A stretch of 64,000 nt of DNA from Streptomyces sp. CA-210063 (GTDB lineage Bacteria > Actinomycetota > Actinomycetes > Streptomycetales > Streptomycetaceae). Location of the stretch: positions 2,170,001 to 2,234,000 of the forward strand of contig NZ_CP102512.1 in the NCBI RefSeq assembly GCF_024612015.1, in the 5' to 3' direction. Both the position numbers and the translations under genes were made by a program. Below, in pieces: positions 24,018 through 33,455 of the stretch. Below the pieces are notes generated by a model. It was not told the DNA's origin. It did not search any database and was given only the letters and a program-made list of their open reading frames with translations. Numbering within the stretch: position 1 is the first letter of the stretch; each line of letters begins with the position of its first letter.

Positions 24018-25346
24018 ATGAGCACGACCACGGAACTCACCGAGACGACCCTGCTGCGGTTCGCCACCGCCGGTTCGGTCGACGACGGCAAGTCCACCCT
24101 CGTCGGGCGGCTGCTGCACGACTCCAAGTCGGTCCTCACCGACCAGCTGGAGGCCGTGGAGCGCGCCTCGGCGAGCCGTGGCCAGGAGGGCCCCGACCTC
24201 GCGCTGCTCACCGACGGTCTGCGGGCCGAACGGGAGCAGGGCATCACCATCGACGTGGCGTACCGCTACTTCGCCACGGCCAAGCGCCGGTTCATCCTCG
24301 CCGACACCCCCGGCCATGTGCAGTACACCCGCAACATGGTGACGGGTGCCTCCACCGCCGAGCTGACGGTGATCCTCGTCGACGCCCGCAACGGGGTCGT
24401 CGAGCAGACCCGCCGGCACGCCGCGATCGCCGCGCTGCTGCGCGTCCCGCACGTGGTCCTCGCCGTCAACAAGATGGACCTCGTCGGGTACGAGGAGACG
24501 GTCTTCGCGGCGATCGCCGAGGAGTTCACGGCGTACGCCTCCGAGCTGGGCGTCCCGGAGATCACCTCCATCCCGATCTCGGCGCTCGCCGGTGACAACG
24601 TGGTGGAGCCGTCCGCCAACATGGACTGGTACGGCGGACCGACCTTCCTGGAGCACCTGGAGTCCGTGCCGGTCGCCCACGACCTGGCGCACTGCCACGC
24701 CCGTCTCCCCGTGCAGTTCGTGATCCGTCCGCAGACCGCCGAGCACCCGGACTACCGGGGGTACGCGGGCCAGATCGCGGCCGGTACGTTCCGCGTCGGC
24801 GACTCCGTGACGGTGCTGCCGTCCGGCCGCACGACGAAGGTGACGGGCATCGACCTGCTCGGCAAGCCGGTCGCTGCGGCCTGGACCCCGCAGTCGGTGA
24901 CCCTCCTCCTCGAGGACGACATCGACATCTCACGCGGCGATCTGCTCGTGCCCACCAAGGACGCGCCCGCGACCACACAGGACATCGAGGCGACGGTCTG
25001 CCATGTGGCCGACCAGCCGCTGACCGTGGGCCACCGCGTGCTGCTCAAGCACGGCACCCGCACGGTCAAGGCGATCGTCAAGGACATCCCCTCCCGCCTC
25101 ACGCTCGACGACCTGTCCCTGCACCCGCACCCGGGACAGCTCGTCGCGAACGACATCGGCCGGGTCAAGATCCGCACCGCCGAGGCGCTGCCGGTCGACT
25201 CGTACGCCGACTCCCGCCGCACCGGTTCCTTCATCCTGATCGACCCGGCGGACGGCACCACGCTGACCGCCGGCATGGTCGGCGAGTCGTTCGCCTCCCC
25301 GGAGCCCGTCAAGGACGAGTCCGAGGACGACGGGTGGGACTTCTGA
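24018..25346 (+). CDS. cysN: Sulfate adenylyltransferase subunit 1 (GTPase)
   Basis: A 442-residue translation-factor-type GTPase that drives APS formation by CysD. G1 is AGSVDDGKSTLVGRLL, switch II is ADTPGHVQYTRNMVTGA, and G4 is NKMD (LAVNKMDLVGYEE). Two beta-barrel domains follow. Length fits a stand-alone CysN, not a CysNC fusion, consistent with the separate cysC gene. The C-terminus is acidic (KDESEDDGWDF). Confidence 0.96.
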   Translation: MSTTTELTETTLLRFATAGSVDDGKSTLVGRLLHDSKSVLTDQLEAVERASASRGQEGPDLALLTDGLRAEREQGITIDVAYRYFATAKRRFILADTPGHVQYTRNMVTGASTAELTVILVDARNGVVEQTRRHAAIAALLRVPHVVLAVNKMDLVGYEETVFAAIAEEFTAYASELGVPEITSIPISALAGDNVVEPSANMDWYGGPTFLEHLESVPVAHDLAHCHARLPVQFVIRPQTAEHPDYRGYAGQIAAGTFRVGDSVTVLPSGRTTKVTGIDLLGKPVAAAWTPQSVTLLLEDDIDISRGDLLVPTKDAPATTQDIEATVCHVADQPLTVGHRVLLKHGTRTVKAIVKDIPSRLTLDDLSLHPHPGQLVANDIGRVKIRTAEALPVDSYADSRRTGSFILIDPADGTTLTAGMVGESFASPEPVKDESEDDGWDF

Positions 25347-25347
25347 C

Positions 25348-25452
25348 ATGAACCTCCAGGACTTCTACGCGACGTTCGCGAAGGAGGGCGGCCGTGTGGG
25401 CAGCGGCGCCCTCGGGAGCGGGCAGGGCGGGGTGGCGCGATGTGTGCGCTGA
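25348..25452 (+). CDS. Possible 34-residue ORF after cysN
   Basis: ATG at 25348 lies two bases after the cysN stop and opens a 34-codon frame (begins MNLQDFYATFAKEGGRVG, then Gly/Ser-rich, ending ARCVR). The first 18 residues look like a real protein start and the rest does not, so this may be the stub of a gene truncated by deletion. No family recognised. No separate ribosome site, so expression would depend on coupling to cysN. Confidence 0.35.
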   Translation: MNLQDFYATFAKEGGRVGSGALGSGQGGVARCVR

Positions 25453-25581
25453 CGTACGCGCACTGCCTGCGCGCCCCGTCCCCCCACCCGACGTCCCGGT
25501 TGCGACGAAGACCCTTTTCCTGATCTCCCGGCCACGACCTGAGAGACCGTGACCGCCGGGCCTCCGAGAGGAACACCTCCC

Positions 25582-26691
25582 GTGCCTGCACACCGCTCCG
25601 CCGCATTCCGGCGTACTTTCGCGACCATCGCCGCACTTCCCCTCCTCACCCTCGCCGCCTGCGGTTACGGCTCCCAGTCCACGGAAGCCGACACCGACAA
25701 GGTCGCCGCCGGGGCCGAGAAGATCGACGGCCTCGACGAGGTCAACATCGGCTACTTCGGCAACCTCACCCATGCCACCGCCCTGGTCGGCATCCAGAAG
25801 GGCTTCTTCCAGAAGGAGCTCGGCGGTACGAGGGCGAAGTACACGACCTTCAACGCCGGTCCCTCGGAGATCGAGGCCCTCAACGGAAAGTCCATCGACA
25901 TCGGCTGGATCGGCCCCTCCCCGGCGATCAACGGCTACACCAAGGCGGACGGCGCCAACCTGCGCATCATCGGCGGCTCGGCGTCCGGCGGTGTGAAGCT
26001 CGTCGTCAACCCGGACAAGATCAAGTCCCTGAAGGACGTCAAGGGCAAGAAGATCGCCACCCCGCAGCTCGGCAACACGCAGGACGTGGCGTTCCTCAAC
26101 TGGATCGCGGAGCAGGGCTGGAAGGTCGACGCGGAGACCGGCAAGGGTGATGTGTCCGTGGTCCGCACGGAGAACTCCGTCGCCCCTGACGCCTACAAGT
26201 CCGGTGCCATCGACGGTGCCTGGGTGCCGGAGCCGACCGCGTCCAAGCTGGTCTCCGAGGGCGCGAAGGTGCTGCTGGACGAGGCGGACCTGTGGCCGGA
26301 CAAGAAGTTCGTGATCACGAACATCATCGTGCGGCAGGAGTTCCTGAAGGAGCACCCGGACGTCGTCGAGGCCGTGCTGCGCGCCTCGGTCAAGACCAAC
26401 GCGTACATCGACTCCAGCCCGGACGAGGCGAAGGCCGCGGCGAACGCCCAGCTCAAGGCAGACTCCGGCAAGGAGCTGCCGGCGAACGTGCTCGACCCGG
26501 CGTGGAAGTCCATCCAGTTCATCAACGACCCGCTGGCGTCCACCCTGCAGTCCGAGGCGGACCACGCGGTCAAGGCCGGCCTGCTGGAGAACCCGAAGCT
26601 CGACGGGATCTACGACCTGACGCTGCTCAACAAGGTCCTCAAGGCCGCCGGTGAGGACGAGGTCGACGACGCCGGTCTCGGCGTCAAGTAA
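25582..26691 (+). CDS. ssuA: Aliphatic sulfonate ABC transporter, substrate-binding lipoprotein
   Basis: A 369-residue SsuA/THI5-like binding protein. GTG at 25582 follows GAGAGGA. The signal peptide ends in lipobox LTLAACG. The mature domain has the family pattern VNIGYFGNLTHATALVGIQKGFFQKELGG, then DIGWIGPSPAINGYTKADG and GKKIATPQLGNTQDVAFLNWI. Position directly behind cysDN and ahead of the ATPase and permease indicates sulfonate or taurine import as an organic sulfur source whose sulfite feeds the reductase. Confidence 0.9.
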   Translation: MPAHRSAAFRRTFATIAALPLLTLAACGYGSQSTEADTDKVAAGAEKIDGLDEVNIGYFGNLTHATALVGIQKGFFQKELGGTRAKYTTFNAGPSEIEALNGKSIDIGWIGPSPAINGYTKADGANLRIIGGSASGGVKLVVNPDKIKSLKDVKGKKIATPQLGNTQDVAFLNWIAEQGWKVDAETGKGDVSVVRTENSVAPDAYKSGAIDGAWVPEPTASKLVSEGAKVLLDEADLWPDKKFVITNIIVRQEFLKEHPDVVEAVLRASVKTNAYIDSSPDEAKAAANAQLKADSGKELPANVLDPAWKSIQFINDPLASTLQSEADHAVKAGLLENPKLDGIYDLTLLNKVLKAAGEDEVDDAGLGVK

Positions 26692-26727
26692 CCCCACAGT
26701 CCGATGAGTTCCCAGGAGGTGACGACC

Positions 26728-27519
26728 ATGGCCACCACAATCGCCAAGGCCGCCGACGGCGTCCAGGACGCGGTCGAGCACGCCGCCCGTATCGAGCACG
26801 TGTCGAAGTCCTTCGCCGGACCCGCCGGGCAGCAGCTCGTCCTCGACGACATCACCCTCGATGTCGCACCGGGCGAGTTCGTCACCCTCCTGGGGGCCTC
26901 GGGCTGCGGCAAGTCGACGCTGCTGAACCTGGTCGCCGGGCTCGACGAGCCGAGCGCGGGCAGCATCACGACCGACGGGCGTCCGGCCCTGATGTTCCAG
27001 GAGCACGCCCTGTTCCCGTGGCTGACCGCGGGCAAGAACATCGAACTCGCCCTGAAGCTCAGGGGGGTCGCGAAGAACGAGCGGCGCGAGCGGACCGAGG
27101 AGCTGCTCGGGCTGGTCCGGCTCCAGGGCGCGTACGGCAAGCGGGTGCACGAGCTGTCGGGCGGTATGCGCCAGCGTGTCGCCCTGGCCCGCGCGCTGGC
27201 GCAGGAGAGCAAGCTGCTGCTGATGGACGAGCCGTTCGCCGCACTCGACGCCATCACCCGGGACGTGCTCCACGACGAGCTGACCCGGATCTGGAGGGAG
27301 ACCCAGGTCTCGGTGCTGTTCGTGACGCACAACGTACGTGAGGCGGTTCGGCTCGCCGAGCGGGTCGTCCTGCTGTCCTCGCGCCCCGGCCGGGTGGCCC
27401 GCGAGTGGACCGTGGGCATTCCGCAGCCGCGCCGTATCGAGGACACCGCCGTGGCGGAGCTGTCCGTCGAGATCACCGAAGAACTGCGTAGGGAGATCCG
27501 CCGCCATGGCCAGCACTGA
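26728..27519 (+). CDS. ssuB: Aliphatic sulfonate ABC transporter, ATP-binding protein
   Basis: A 263-residue ABC ATPase. Walker A LLGASGCGKSTLLNLVAG, signature LSGGMRQRVALARAL, Walker B LLLMDEPFAALD, and switch His in LFVTHNVREAVRLAERV. The subfamily is nitrate/sulfonate/taurine type. ATG at 26728 is preferred over the ATG at 26704 because AGGAGGTG stands 6-7 nt before it. The gene overlaps the permease gene by 14 nt. Confidence 0.94.
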   Translation: MATTIAKAADGVQDAVEHAARIEHVSKSFAGPAGQQLVLDDITLDVAPGEFVTLLGASGCGKSTLLNLVAGLDEPSAGSITTDGRPALMFQEHALFPWLTAGKNIELALKLRGVAKNERRERTEELLGLVRLQGAYGKRVHELSGGMRQRVALARALAQESKLLLMDEPFAALDAITRDVLHDELTRIWRETQVSVLFVTHNVREAVRLAERVVLLSSRPGRVAREWTVGIPQPRRIEDTAVAELSVEITEELRREIRRHGQH

Positions 27520-28408
27520 GACCAAGAGCGACGCCGTTCCCGGCGAGGAGACGGACGACCTCGCCGGCCTGGAGGCGGGCCTCGACGCGCTCGACTCGGT
27601 ACAGACCGGGCGTCCGCCACTGCGCCAGGTACTCGTCCAGAAGGTGCTGCCCCCGATCACCGCGGTCGCCCTGGTGCTGGCGGTCTGGCAGCTCCTCGTC
27701 CTGGCGGAGGTCGCGCCGGCCTACAAACTGCCCGCGCCGTCCGAGGTGTGGGAGGAAGTCCGGGATGCCTGGCTCCAGGGCACGCTCCTGGAGTCCGTCT
27801 GGACCAGCGTCTCCCGTGGTCTGCTGGGCTTCCTCGCGGCCCTGGCGATCGGCACCCCGCTGGGTCTGCTGGTGGCCCGCGTCCGGATCGTCCGCGCGGC
27901 GATCGGCCCCATCCTCTCCGGTCTGCAGTCGCTGCCGTCGGTGGCCTGGGTGCCGCCCGCGGTGGTCTGGCTGGGCCTGGAGCCGTCGGTGATGTACACG
28001 GTGATCCTGCTCGGCGCGGTCCCGTCGATCGCCAACGGTCTGGTGTCCGGCATCGACCAGGTGCCGCCGCTGTTCCTGCGGGCCGGCCGCACCCTGGGCG
28101 CGACGGGCCTGAAGGGGACCTGGCACATCGTGATGCCGGCGGCGCTGCCCGGTTATGTGGCCGGTCTGAAGCAGGGCTGGGCGTTCTCGTGGCGCTCGCT
28201 GATGGCCGCCGAGATCATCGCCAAGGCACCCGACATCGGCTCGGGACTCGGTCAGATGCTGGAGGCGGGCCGCACCAACAGCAGCATGTCCCAGGTCTTC
28301 CTCGCCATCTTCCTCATCCTGATCGTCGGCATCGCCATCGACCTGCTGATCTTCAGCCCGCTGGAGCGATGGGTGCTCCGCAGCCGCGGTCTCCTCGTGA
28401 GCCGCTGA
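27506..28408 (+). CDS. ssuC: Aliphatic sulfonate ABC transporter, permease
   Basis: A 300-residue permease with a 60-residue acidic cytoplasmic N-terminus and about six membrane helices (first VLPPITAVALVLAVWQLLVL). The cytoplasmic EAA loop that docks on the ATPase is LRAGRTLGATGLKGTWHIVMPAALPGYVAGLKQGWAFSWR. Start at 27506 lies inside the end of ssuB, so the two are translationally coupled. Confidence 0.93.
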   Translation: MASTETKSDAVPGEETDDLAGLEAGLDALDSVQTGRPPLRQVLVQKVLPPITAVALVLAVWQLLVLAEVAPAYKLPAPSEVWEEVRDAWLQGTLLESVWTSVSRGLLGFLAALAIGTPLGLLVARVRIVRAAIGPILSGLQSLPSVAWVPPAVVWLGLEPSVMYTVILLGAVPSIANGLVSGIDQVPPLFLRAGRTLGATGLKGTWHIVMPAALPGYVAGLKQGWAFSWRSLMAAEIIAKAPDIGSGLGQMLEAGRTNSSMSQVFLAIFLILIVGIAIDLLIFSPLERWVLRSRGLLVSR

Positions 28409-28451
28409 CCGAAACCCCCGAGCCGCCGAAAGAGAGCTGAGCCGAACCTCC

Positions 28452-29204
28452 ATGAGCCGCAGTCCCGTCCTCCTCGTCATCGCCCACGGCAGCCGCGATC
28501 CGCGGCACGCCGCGAGCGTCCACGCCCTCGTACGGCGTGTGCGGGCGATGCGGCCGGGGCTGCGGGTGGAGACCGGCTTCCTGGACTTCAACATCCCCTC
28601 CGTCCAAGGGGTGCTGGAGTCGCTGGCCGAGGAAGGCGTACGGGACGTGGTGGCGCTCCCCCTGCTCCTGACCCGCGCCTTCCACGCCAAGGCGGACATC
28701 CCGGCGGTCCTGCGGGAGGCCCCGCCGCGCCTGCGCATCCGCCAGGCGGAGGTCCTCGGTCCCTCGCCCCTGCTGCTGTCGGCCCTCGAACGCCGGCTGT
28801 ACCAGGCGGGGCTGAGCCCCGCCGACAAGTCCTCGACCGGGGTCGTCCTGGCCTCGGCGGGGTCCACCGACCCGGAGGCGATCGCGGTGATCGCCGACAT
28901 CGCGCGGGAGTGGTGGCACACCGGTTGGTGCGCCGTGCGACCCGCGTTCGCCTCCGCATCCCTCCCCCGCACCGAGGACGCCGTACGGGAACTGCGGGCG
29001 CTCGGCTGCGAACGCGTCGCCGTCGCGCCGTACGTCCTCGCCCCCGGCTTCCTGCCGGACCGCATCGCGCGCGGCGCGGCGCGGGCGGATGTCCTCGGCG
29101 AGGTGCTGGGGGCCGCGCCGGAGGTGGCGCGGCTGCTGCTGCGCAGGTACGACGAGGCGTCCACGAGGGCGCTGCCGCGGACGCGGGTGGGCGCGACCGC
29201 CTGA
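28452..29204 (+). CDS. Sirohydrochlorin chelatase (CbiX/SirB-like)
   Basis: A 250-residue chelatase with two repeats of the CbiX fold. The first begins LLVIAHGSRDPRHAASVHALVRRV with the metal-handling His in IAHGS; the second begins GVVLASAGSTDPEAIAVIADIAREW. In this position it most likely inserts Fe(II) into sirohydrochlorin to form siroheme for the sulfite reductase at the head of the island; cobalt insertion for cobalamin is the alternative. It lies 43 bp after ssuC in the same direction. Confidence 0.88.
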   Translation: MSRSPVLLVIAHGSRDPRHAASVHALVRRVRAMRPGLRVETGFLDFNIPSVQGVLESLAEEGVRDVVALPLLLTRAFHAKADIPAVLREAPPRLRIRQAEVLGPSPLLLSALERRLYQAGLSPADKSSTGVVLASAGSTDPEAIAVIADIAREWWHTGWCAVRPAFASASLPRTEDAVRELRALGCERVAVAPYVLAPGFLPDRIARGAARADVLGEVLGAAPEVARLLLRRYDEASTRALPRTRVGATA

Positions 29205-29212
29205 GCGCCGGT

Positions 29213-29267
29213 GGTGGTTCGTGGCTGGTCGCGCCCACGCGACGGAGCCGCATATCGACACCGCTTG
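29213..29267 (+). repeat. Related Streptomyces intergenic repeat between convergent genes
   Basis: GTGGTTCGTGGCTGGTCGCG followed by CCCACGCGACGGAGCCGCATATCG resembles a variant of the repeat family at 3652, 47814 and 52490 (shared GTGGCTNGTCGCGC start). It lies between the convergent chelatase and PanE-like genes. Recognition is by eye. Confidence 0.5.
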
Positions 29268-29316
29268 AGGGTGCGTGTCGTGGTTCGTCGTGCGCCTCAC
29301 GCCGGGGACGGCGCGC

Positions 29317-30339
29317 TCAGTCCTCTCGGACAGACGCGACAGCCTCGTCCGCCATGCGCGTCAGCCTCGGCAGGGGCAGTGAACCGGCCTCCTTGTGCTC
29401 ATGGGCGAACGTGTTCGCGAGCCGTTGCAGCAGCTCGTTGAGCGGGGTCGGTACGCCGTGGAGGCGGCCCAGCAGGGCGATCTCGCCGTTGAGGTGGTCG
29501 GCCTCGATGGTGCCGGTGCCGCGGGTGAGGGACTGCCAGGAGGAGCCGCCGCCGCGCGGGACGCCGTCCAGCGGGACCAGGGTGATCTTGTCGCCGCGGG
29601 TCGCCCGCTGTTCCTCGGCGGACGCGTACGGGATCCCGGCGGCGTCGAGCACCCGCTCGCCCTCCGCCCGCACCCTGGCGTACAGCGCCCGGGCCTCTTC
29701 GTTGTCGAGCGGGCCGCTGACGGCTTCGAGGGCGTTGGCCAGGTTGCCCAGCAGTTTGGCGTACTGCCAGCGCTGTACGTCGGGGACGACCGGGGACTCG
29801 AAGTGGGACTTCGCCAGGTCGGCGGCGATGCGGTGGGCCGTGTCGTCGGTGCCGTGGGGGTAGCGGCCGAGGTGGAGCATGCCGGTGAGCGGGGTGCCGG
29901 CGGCCGACACGACGCCGGGTTCGACGAACGTGGAGGGCAGCCAGACGCAGACGCCGTACACCTGGCGGAAGCGGCGCAGGGCGAGACGCTGGCTCTCGAC
30001 GCCGTTCTGGGCGCAGACCAGCGGGAGGCGCTCCGCCGCGGTGCCGCCGCCGGCCACCGGGGCGGGGGCCCAGACGGTGAGGGCCGACTCCGTGTCCTGG
30101 GTTTTCACGGCGAGCAGCAGTACGTCGTCGGGGCGGAGGTCCCCGAGGGCGGCGGGGCCGTCGACCGTGGGGAGGTGGTGGGTGTGGGCGCCGTCGGGGG
30201 TGATGAGGCGGAGGCCTCGGTCGCGCAGGGCCGTGTAGTGGGCGCCGCGGGCCACGAGGACCACCTCGTGGCCGGCCTGGGCGAGGCGTCCGCCGATGGC
30301 TCCGCCTACCGCGCCCGCGCCGATGACGATATGTCGCAT
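29317..30339 (-). CDS. panE: 2-dehydropantoate 2-reductase family (ApbA/PanE) protein
   Basis: A 340-residue NADPH-dependent ketopantoate reductase homologue. The Rossmann start is IVIGAGAVGGAIGGRLAQAGHEVVLVAR; further marks are LLLAVKTQDTESAL, CAQNGVESQRLAL and KLLGNLANALEAV, with the catalytic Lys in WQYAKLLGNL. It would make pantoate for coenzyme A and phosphopantetheine, but ApbA-family paralogues with other substrates are common in actinobacteria, so the gene symbol is tentative. It stands alone, convergent with the chelatase gene. Confidence 0.8.
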   Translation of the reverse strand: MRHIVIGAGAVGGAIGGRLAQAGHEVVLVARGAHYTALRDRGLRLITPDGAHTHHLPTVDGPAALGDLRPDDVLLLAVKTQDTESALTVWAPAPVAGGGTAAERLPLVCAQNGVESQRLALRRFRQVYGVCVWLPSTFVEPGVVSAAGTPLTGMLHLGRYPHGTDDTAHRIAADLAKSHFESPVVPDVQRWQYAKLLGNLANALEAVSGPLDNEEARALYARVRAEGERVLDAAGIPYASAEEQRATRGDKITLVPLDGVPRGGGSSWQSLTRGTGTIEADHLNGEIALLGRLHGVPTPLNELLQRLANTFAHEHKEAGSLPLPRLTRMADEAVASVRED

Positions 30340-30367
30340 GGGGACATTAAACGATGCGGGGCCTCGG

Positions 30368-30916
30368 TCAACCGGCCTTTGTCAGCTCCGCCAGTTTCAC
30401 CACCGTGTTCCAGTTACGGGTCGTCGCCACCAGGCCCTTCAGGAGGCGGGGCTTCGACAGGGTCTCCGCCAGCTTGGAGCGGCCCAGGCCGTCGGGAGCG
30501 TAGAGGTACAGGGCACGGTCTCCGAGTCTGAACTCCTCCGGGAGGAACGCCTGTTGGTCGATGGACTCGAAGCGGTCCTCCCCCACCGGCTCGGAGAAGT
30601 AGGTGACGTGGAGTTGCTTGCCCTCCAGCTCCGCCGCGGGGAAGGGGCAGGCCTCCCGTACGGACTCCAGATAGGCGTGGTCGCGTACCAGGACGTCCAC
30701 GGTGAAGCCGAAGTGCTTCTCGATGGCGGTGGTGATCTCGGTGGCGAGGGAGTCCTCGTCGCCGTGGTCGCTGGTGAAGACCACGTTGCCGCTCTGGAGG
30801 TAGGTGGCCACGCCGGTGTGGCCGAGGCCGGTCAGGAGGGTGCGGAGGTCGGCCATCGGGACCTTCTTGCTGCCGCCCACGTTGATCCCGCGCAGAAGCG
30901 CCGCGTACGTCGTCAT
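30368..30916 (-). CDS. DUF1697 domain-containing protein
   Basis: A 182-residue protein matching DUF1697 along its whole length: YAALLRGINVGGSKKVPMADLR, GVATYLQSGNVVFTSD and LEGKQLHVTYFSEPV. No enzymatic function is established for the family. The ATG at 30916 is used because the conserved TTYAALLRGINVGG begins right after it; the longer frame upstream shows no conservation. Confidence 0.88.
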   Translation of the reverse strand: MTTYAALLRGINVGGSKKVPMADLRTLLTGLGHTGVATYLQSGNVVFTSDHGDEDSLATEITTAIEKHFGFTVDVLVRDHAYLESVREACPFPAAELEGKQLHVTYFSEPVGEDRFESIDQQAFLPEEFRLGDRALYLYAPDGLGRSKLAETLSKPRLLKGLVATTRNWNTVVKLAELTKAG

Positions 30917-31038
30917 GAGCACACGATAGGCGCGACGAGAGTCTGATCGGCTGCTGAGGACCGGTGTGGGCCGGGGTGGAGACATCACCCCGGCCCACAC
31001 CCGCGTTCCGGGCCGTGTCCGCGTTCGCGTTCGCGAGG

Positions 31039-31983
31039 TCAGGCCGCCTGGGCCACGTCCCCCTGGTCGAACGAGTCGAGGGTGCGGGCGAAGTCACGGG
31101 TGGACAGCAGCAGTTTGTAGATGATGGCCAGTTCGAAGACGAGCAGCAGGGCGCCGGAGACGACGGTCGCGGCCATCACCGAGTCGACGATCGGGCCGAT
31201 CATGAAGACGCCCATCTGGAACTCGATGCCGCTGATCAGGTGAGGGCGGACGCGGTGGCGCAGCAGGAAGGAGCGTACGCGGAGGTAGGCCGGGAAGCGG
31301 CGGCGGAACTCCTGGTGCAGGTCGACGACCTGGGTCTGCGGCGCTGCCTGGGTGACCTCGGCGGCGGCCGTGCGGACGTCCTGTTCGATGTCGGCCTCGG
31401 GGTTCTCGCGCAGCAGGTCCTCCATGAAGGCGAGTTCGCGCTCGTTCTCGGCGCGGCGGGCCTCGCGGAGCCTGGCCTTGATCTGCTTGCGCATGGTGTG
31501 ACGGACCTTGAAGGTCTCCAGGGAGTTGATGTAGCGGAGCGCGTCGCAGCCGATGACGGCGGCGGCGAGCCAGATGTAGAAGGTCTCGCCCGTGCGGTGG
31601 TACTGCCCGGCCATCAGGGCGACCGAGCAGGCCGCCACCCGGATCCGGTCGAAGACGAAGTCGAGCCAGGCGCCGAACACGGAGCCCTGGCCGGTGAGCC
31701 GGGCGACCTTGCCGTCCATGCAGTCGAGGATGAAGCTCAGGTGGTAGACGACGGCGCCGGCGATCAGCCAGCGCCAGTCGCCCAGCGCGAAGAAGGCGGC
31801 CGAGACAAGGCCCAGCAGGAAGGCGCCCCACGTCAGCTGGTTGGGCGTGATCCTCGTGTACGTCGCGGTCCACCGCACCAGCGGGGTGGCGACCGGGTCG
31901 ACGAGCAGCACGGTCCACCAGGCGTCACGCTTCTTCTGCGTGATGCGGCGCACTTCCGCGAGGTCGGGTATGTCTCGGCGCAT
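31039..31983 (-). CDS. CDP-alcohol phosphatidyltransferase family protein
   Basis: A 314-residue membrane enzyme. The catalytic signature D-x2-D-G-x2-A-R-x8-G-x3-D-x3-D is complete as CMDGKVARLTGQGSVFGAWLD within ILDCMDG...FVFDR. Hydrophobic segments flank it (GAFLLGLVSAAFFALGDW, WLIAGAVVYHLSFIL, FMIGPIVDSVMAATVVSGALLLVFELAIIYKLL). A long charged insert (about residues 165-245) separates the helices. The family transfers a CDP-linked head group to an alcohol; the acceptor cannot be told from sequence. Alone in its transcription unit. Confidence 0.87.
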   Translation of the reverse strand: MRRDIPDLAEVRRITQKKRDAWWTVLLVDPVATPLVRWTATYTRITPNQLTWGAFLLGLVSAAFFALGDWRWLIAGAVVYHLSFILDCMDGKVARLTGQGSVFGAWLDFVFDRIRVAACSVALMAGQYHRTGETFYIWLAAAVIGCDALRYINSLETFKVRHTMRKQIKARLREARRAENERELAFMEDLLRENPEADIEQDVRTAAAEVTQAAPQTQVVDLHQEFRRRFPAYLRVRSFLLRHRVRPHLISGIEFQMGVFMIGPIVDSVMAATVVSGALLLVFELAIIYKLLLSTRDFARTLDSFDQGDVAQAA

Positions 31984-32144
31984 GGGTCAACTTCCTGGCG
32001 TTCGAAATGAATTCAGACTCAGCTTGGAAGCCGTTCACCTGAGGTACAAGAAGTGCCGAGCGCAACCTTTCACCGGGGGTAACGGTCGAACCCCACACCC
32101 AAGTCGATGGTTCTTTTCCGCGCACCCCCGGTGTTATCCGGCCG

Positions 32145-33329
32145 TTACCGAAGCTCCGCCTCGATCAGATCGGCCGCCCGCCGGGTGCCGCCCTCCCCCG
32201 CCATGCCCTGCTGTATCTCCCTGAGCCTGCGCGCGACTTCGGGGTCGTCGACGAGGGCGAGGACCGCCTCGCGCAGGGTCTCGGCCGTCACCTCCCCCAT
32301 GGGCAGATGGCGGGCAACGCCGAGCGACTGAAGCATGTCGGCGTTGCCGAACTGGTCGACGGCCTGCGGTACGGCGACCATGGGCGTGGCGGTGGCGAGC
32401 CCTTCCTGACTGCCGCCGGCGCCCGCGTGGGTGATGAACGCGTCGGCCTGCTTGAGGATCGCCAGTTGCGGCACCCAGTCCCGCACGTCCACGTTGGCCG
32501 GGATCTCACCCAGCTCGGCCGGGTCGACGTGCCTGCCGACCTGGAGCACCATGTGCCAGCCGGGCAGGTCGCCGAAGGCTTTCACACACTCGCGATAGAA
32601 GTCGGGCTGCTTGGTGAAGGACGACCCGAGCGAGACGAGCAGCACCTTCTCCGCGGCCGCCGGCCGCGTCCAGTCGACCTGTGCCGCACGGTCGCCCTGA
32701 CAGGCGCCGACGAAGGTGTAGCGGCTCTCGTCGACCCGGTCGGCGTTCGGCTGGAGGGCCTTGGGGATGAGGACCAGGGAGCGGGCGGGCCGGCCGACGA
32801 ACGGGTCGGGGTGCTCGGTGATCCCGTTCTCCTCCAGCCAGGCCTGGAAGCGGGCGTAGTACGCCTGGCCGCGTTCCGTCTTCTTCGGCTCGGCCCACAT
32901 GGGTTCGGCGACCTCTTCCTCGTAGCCGGTCCAGGCGACCAGGTTCGGGGAGAGCGAAATCGCCTTCACGCCCCAGCGGTGGGCGAGGACGAGCGCCGGG
33001 TAGGCGGTGATGTCGTGCAGCACGAGGTCGGGCTCGTCGCCCTCGTACGCCTCGAGGAGCTGCGGCAGGGCCTGGATCGCGTCGTTCAGGAAGGGCTCCA
33101 CGTTGTCGAGGAGCGTGGTGCCCCACGCCTCGGGATCGGCGTCGGGGCCGGGCAGCGTCGAGTGCCAGAGCTTCGGCTCGGCACCCGTCTGCGCCACCTT
33201 CTCCGCGAAGGCCGGCGGGATCGCGTACGTCACCCGGTGGCCGCGGGCCACCAGCTCCCGGATCACTTCGAGGCTCGGGTTCACGTGGCCGTGGGCGGCG
33301 ATGGAGAACATGGCGATGTGGGAGGTCAT
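32145..33329 (-). CDS. mgt: Macrolide-type glycosyltransferase (MGT family, GT1)
   Basis: A 394-residue GT-B enzyme close to OleD/Mgt. The N-terminal domain starts [30 protein letters not shown]; the C-terminal UDP-sugar site reads [33 protein letters not shown]. These enzymes inactivate macrolides by UDP-glucose transfer, giving self-protection or xenobiotic resistance; others glycosylate diverse phenols. It is monocistronic, and a perfect 14-bp palindrome lies 19 bp upstream of its start codon. Confidence 0.92.
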   Translation of the reverse strand: MTSHIAMFSIAAHGHVNPSLEVIRELVARGHRVTYAIPPAFAEKVAQTGAEPKLWHSTLPGPDADPEAWGTTLLDNVEPFLNDAIQALPQLLEAYEGDEPDLVLHDITAYPALVLAHRWGVKAISLSPNLVAWTGYEEEVAEPMWAEPKKTERGQAYYARFQAWLEENGITEHPDPFVGRPARSLVLIPKALQPNADRVDESRYTFVGACQGDRAAQVDWTRPAAAEKVLLVSLGSSFTKQPDFYRECVKAFGDLPGWHMVLQVGRHVDPAELGEIPANVDVRDWVPQLAILKQADAFITHAGAGGSQEGLATATPMVAVPQAVDQFGNADMLQSLGVARHLPMGEVTAETLREAVLALVDDPEVARRLREIQQGMAGEGGTRRAADLIEAELR

Positions 33330-33347
33330 GACGCGACCCTATGCGAG

Positions 33348-33361
33348 ACGAGACGTCTCGT
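33348..33361. promoter_or_regulatory. Palindrome ACGAGACGTCTCGT upstream of the glycosyltransferase
   Basis: A perfect 14-bp palindrome in the 126-bp gap between the glycosyltransferase and the divergent TPR-like gene. CGAGAC half-sites of this kind are typical of TetR-family operators. No TetR gene is in the window, so the regulator would act from elsewhere. Confidence 0.5.
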
Positions 33362-33455
33362 GCAACTCGTTTACAACCTCGGGGCTCGACGCCGGACGCC
33401 GCCGAATGCCGTATAAACGTTCGAGTACAGCAGGGATGGCCGGCAGAGGGGGACG

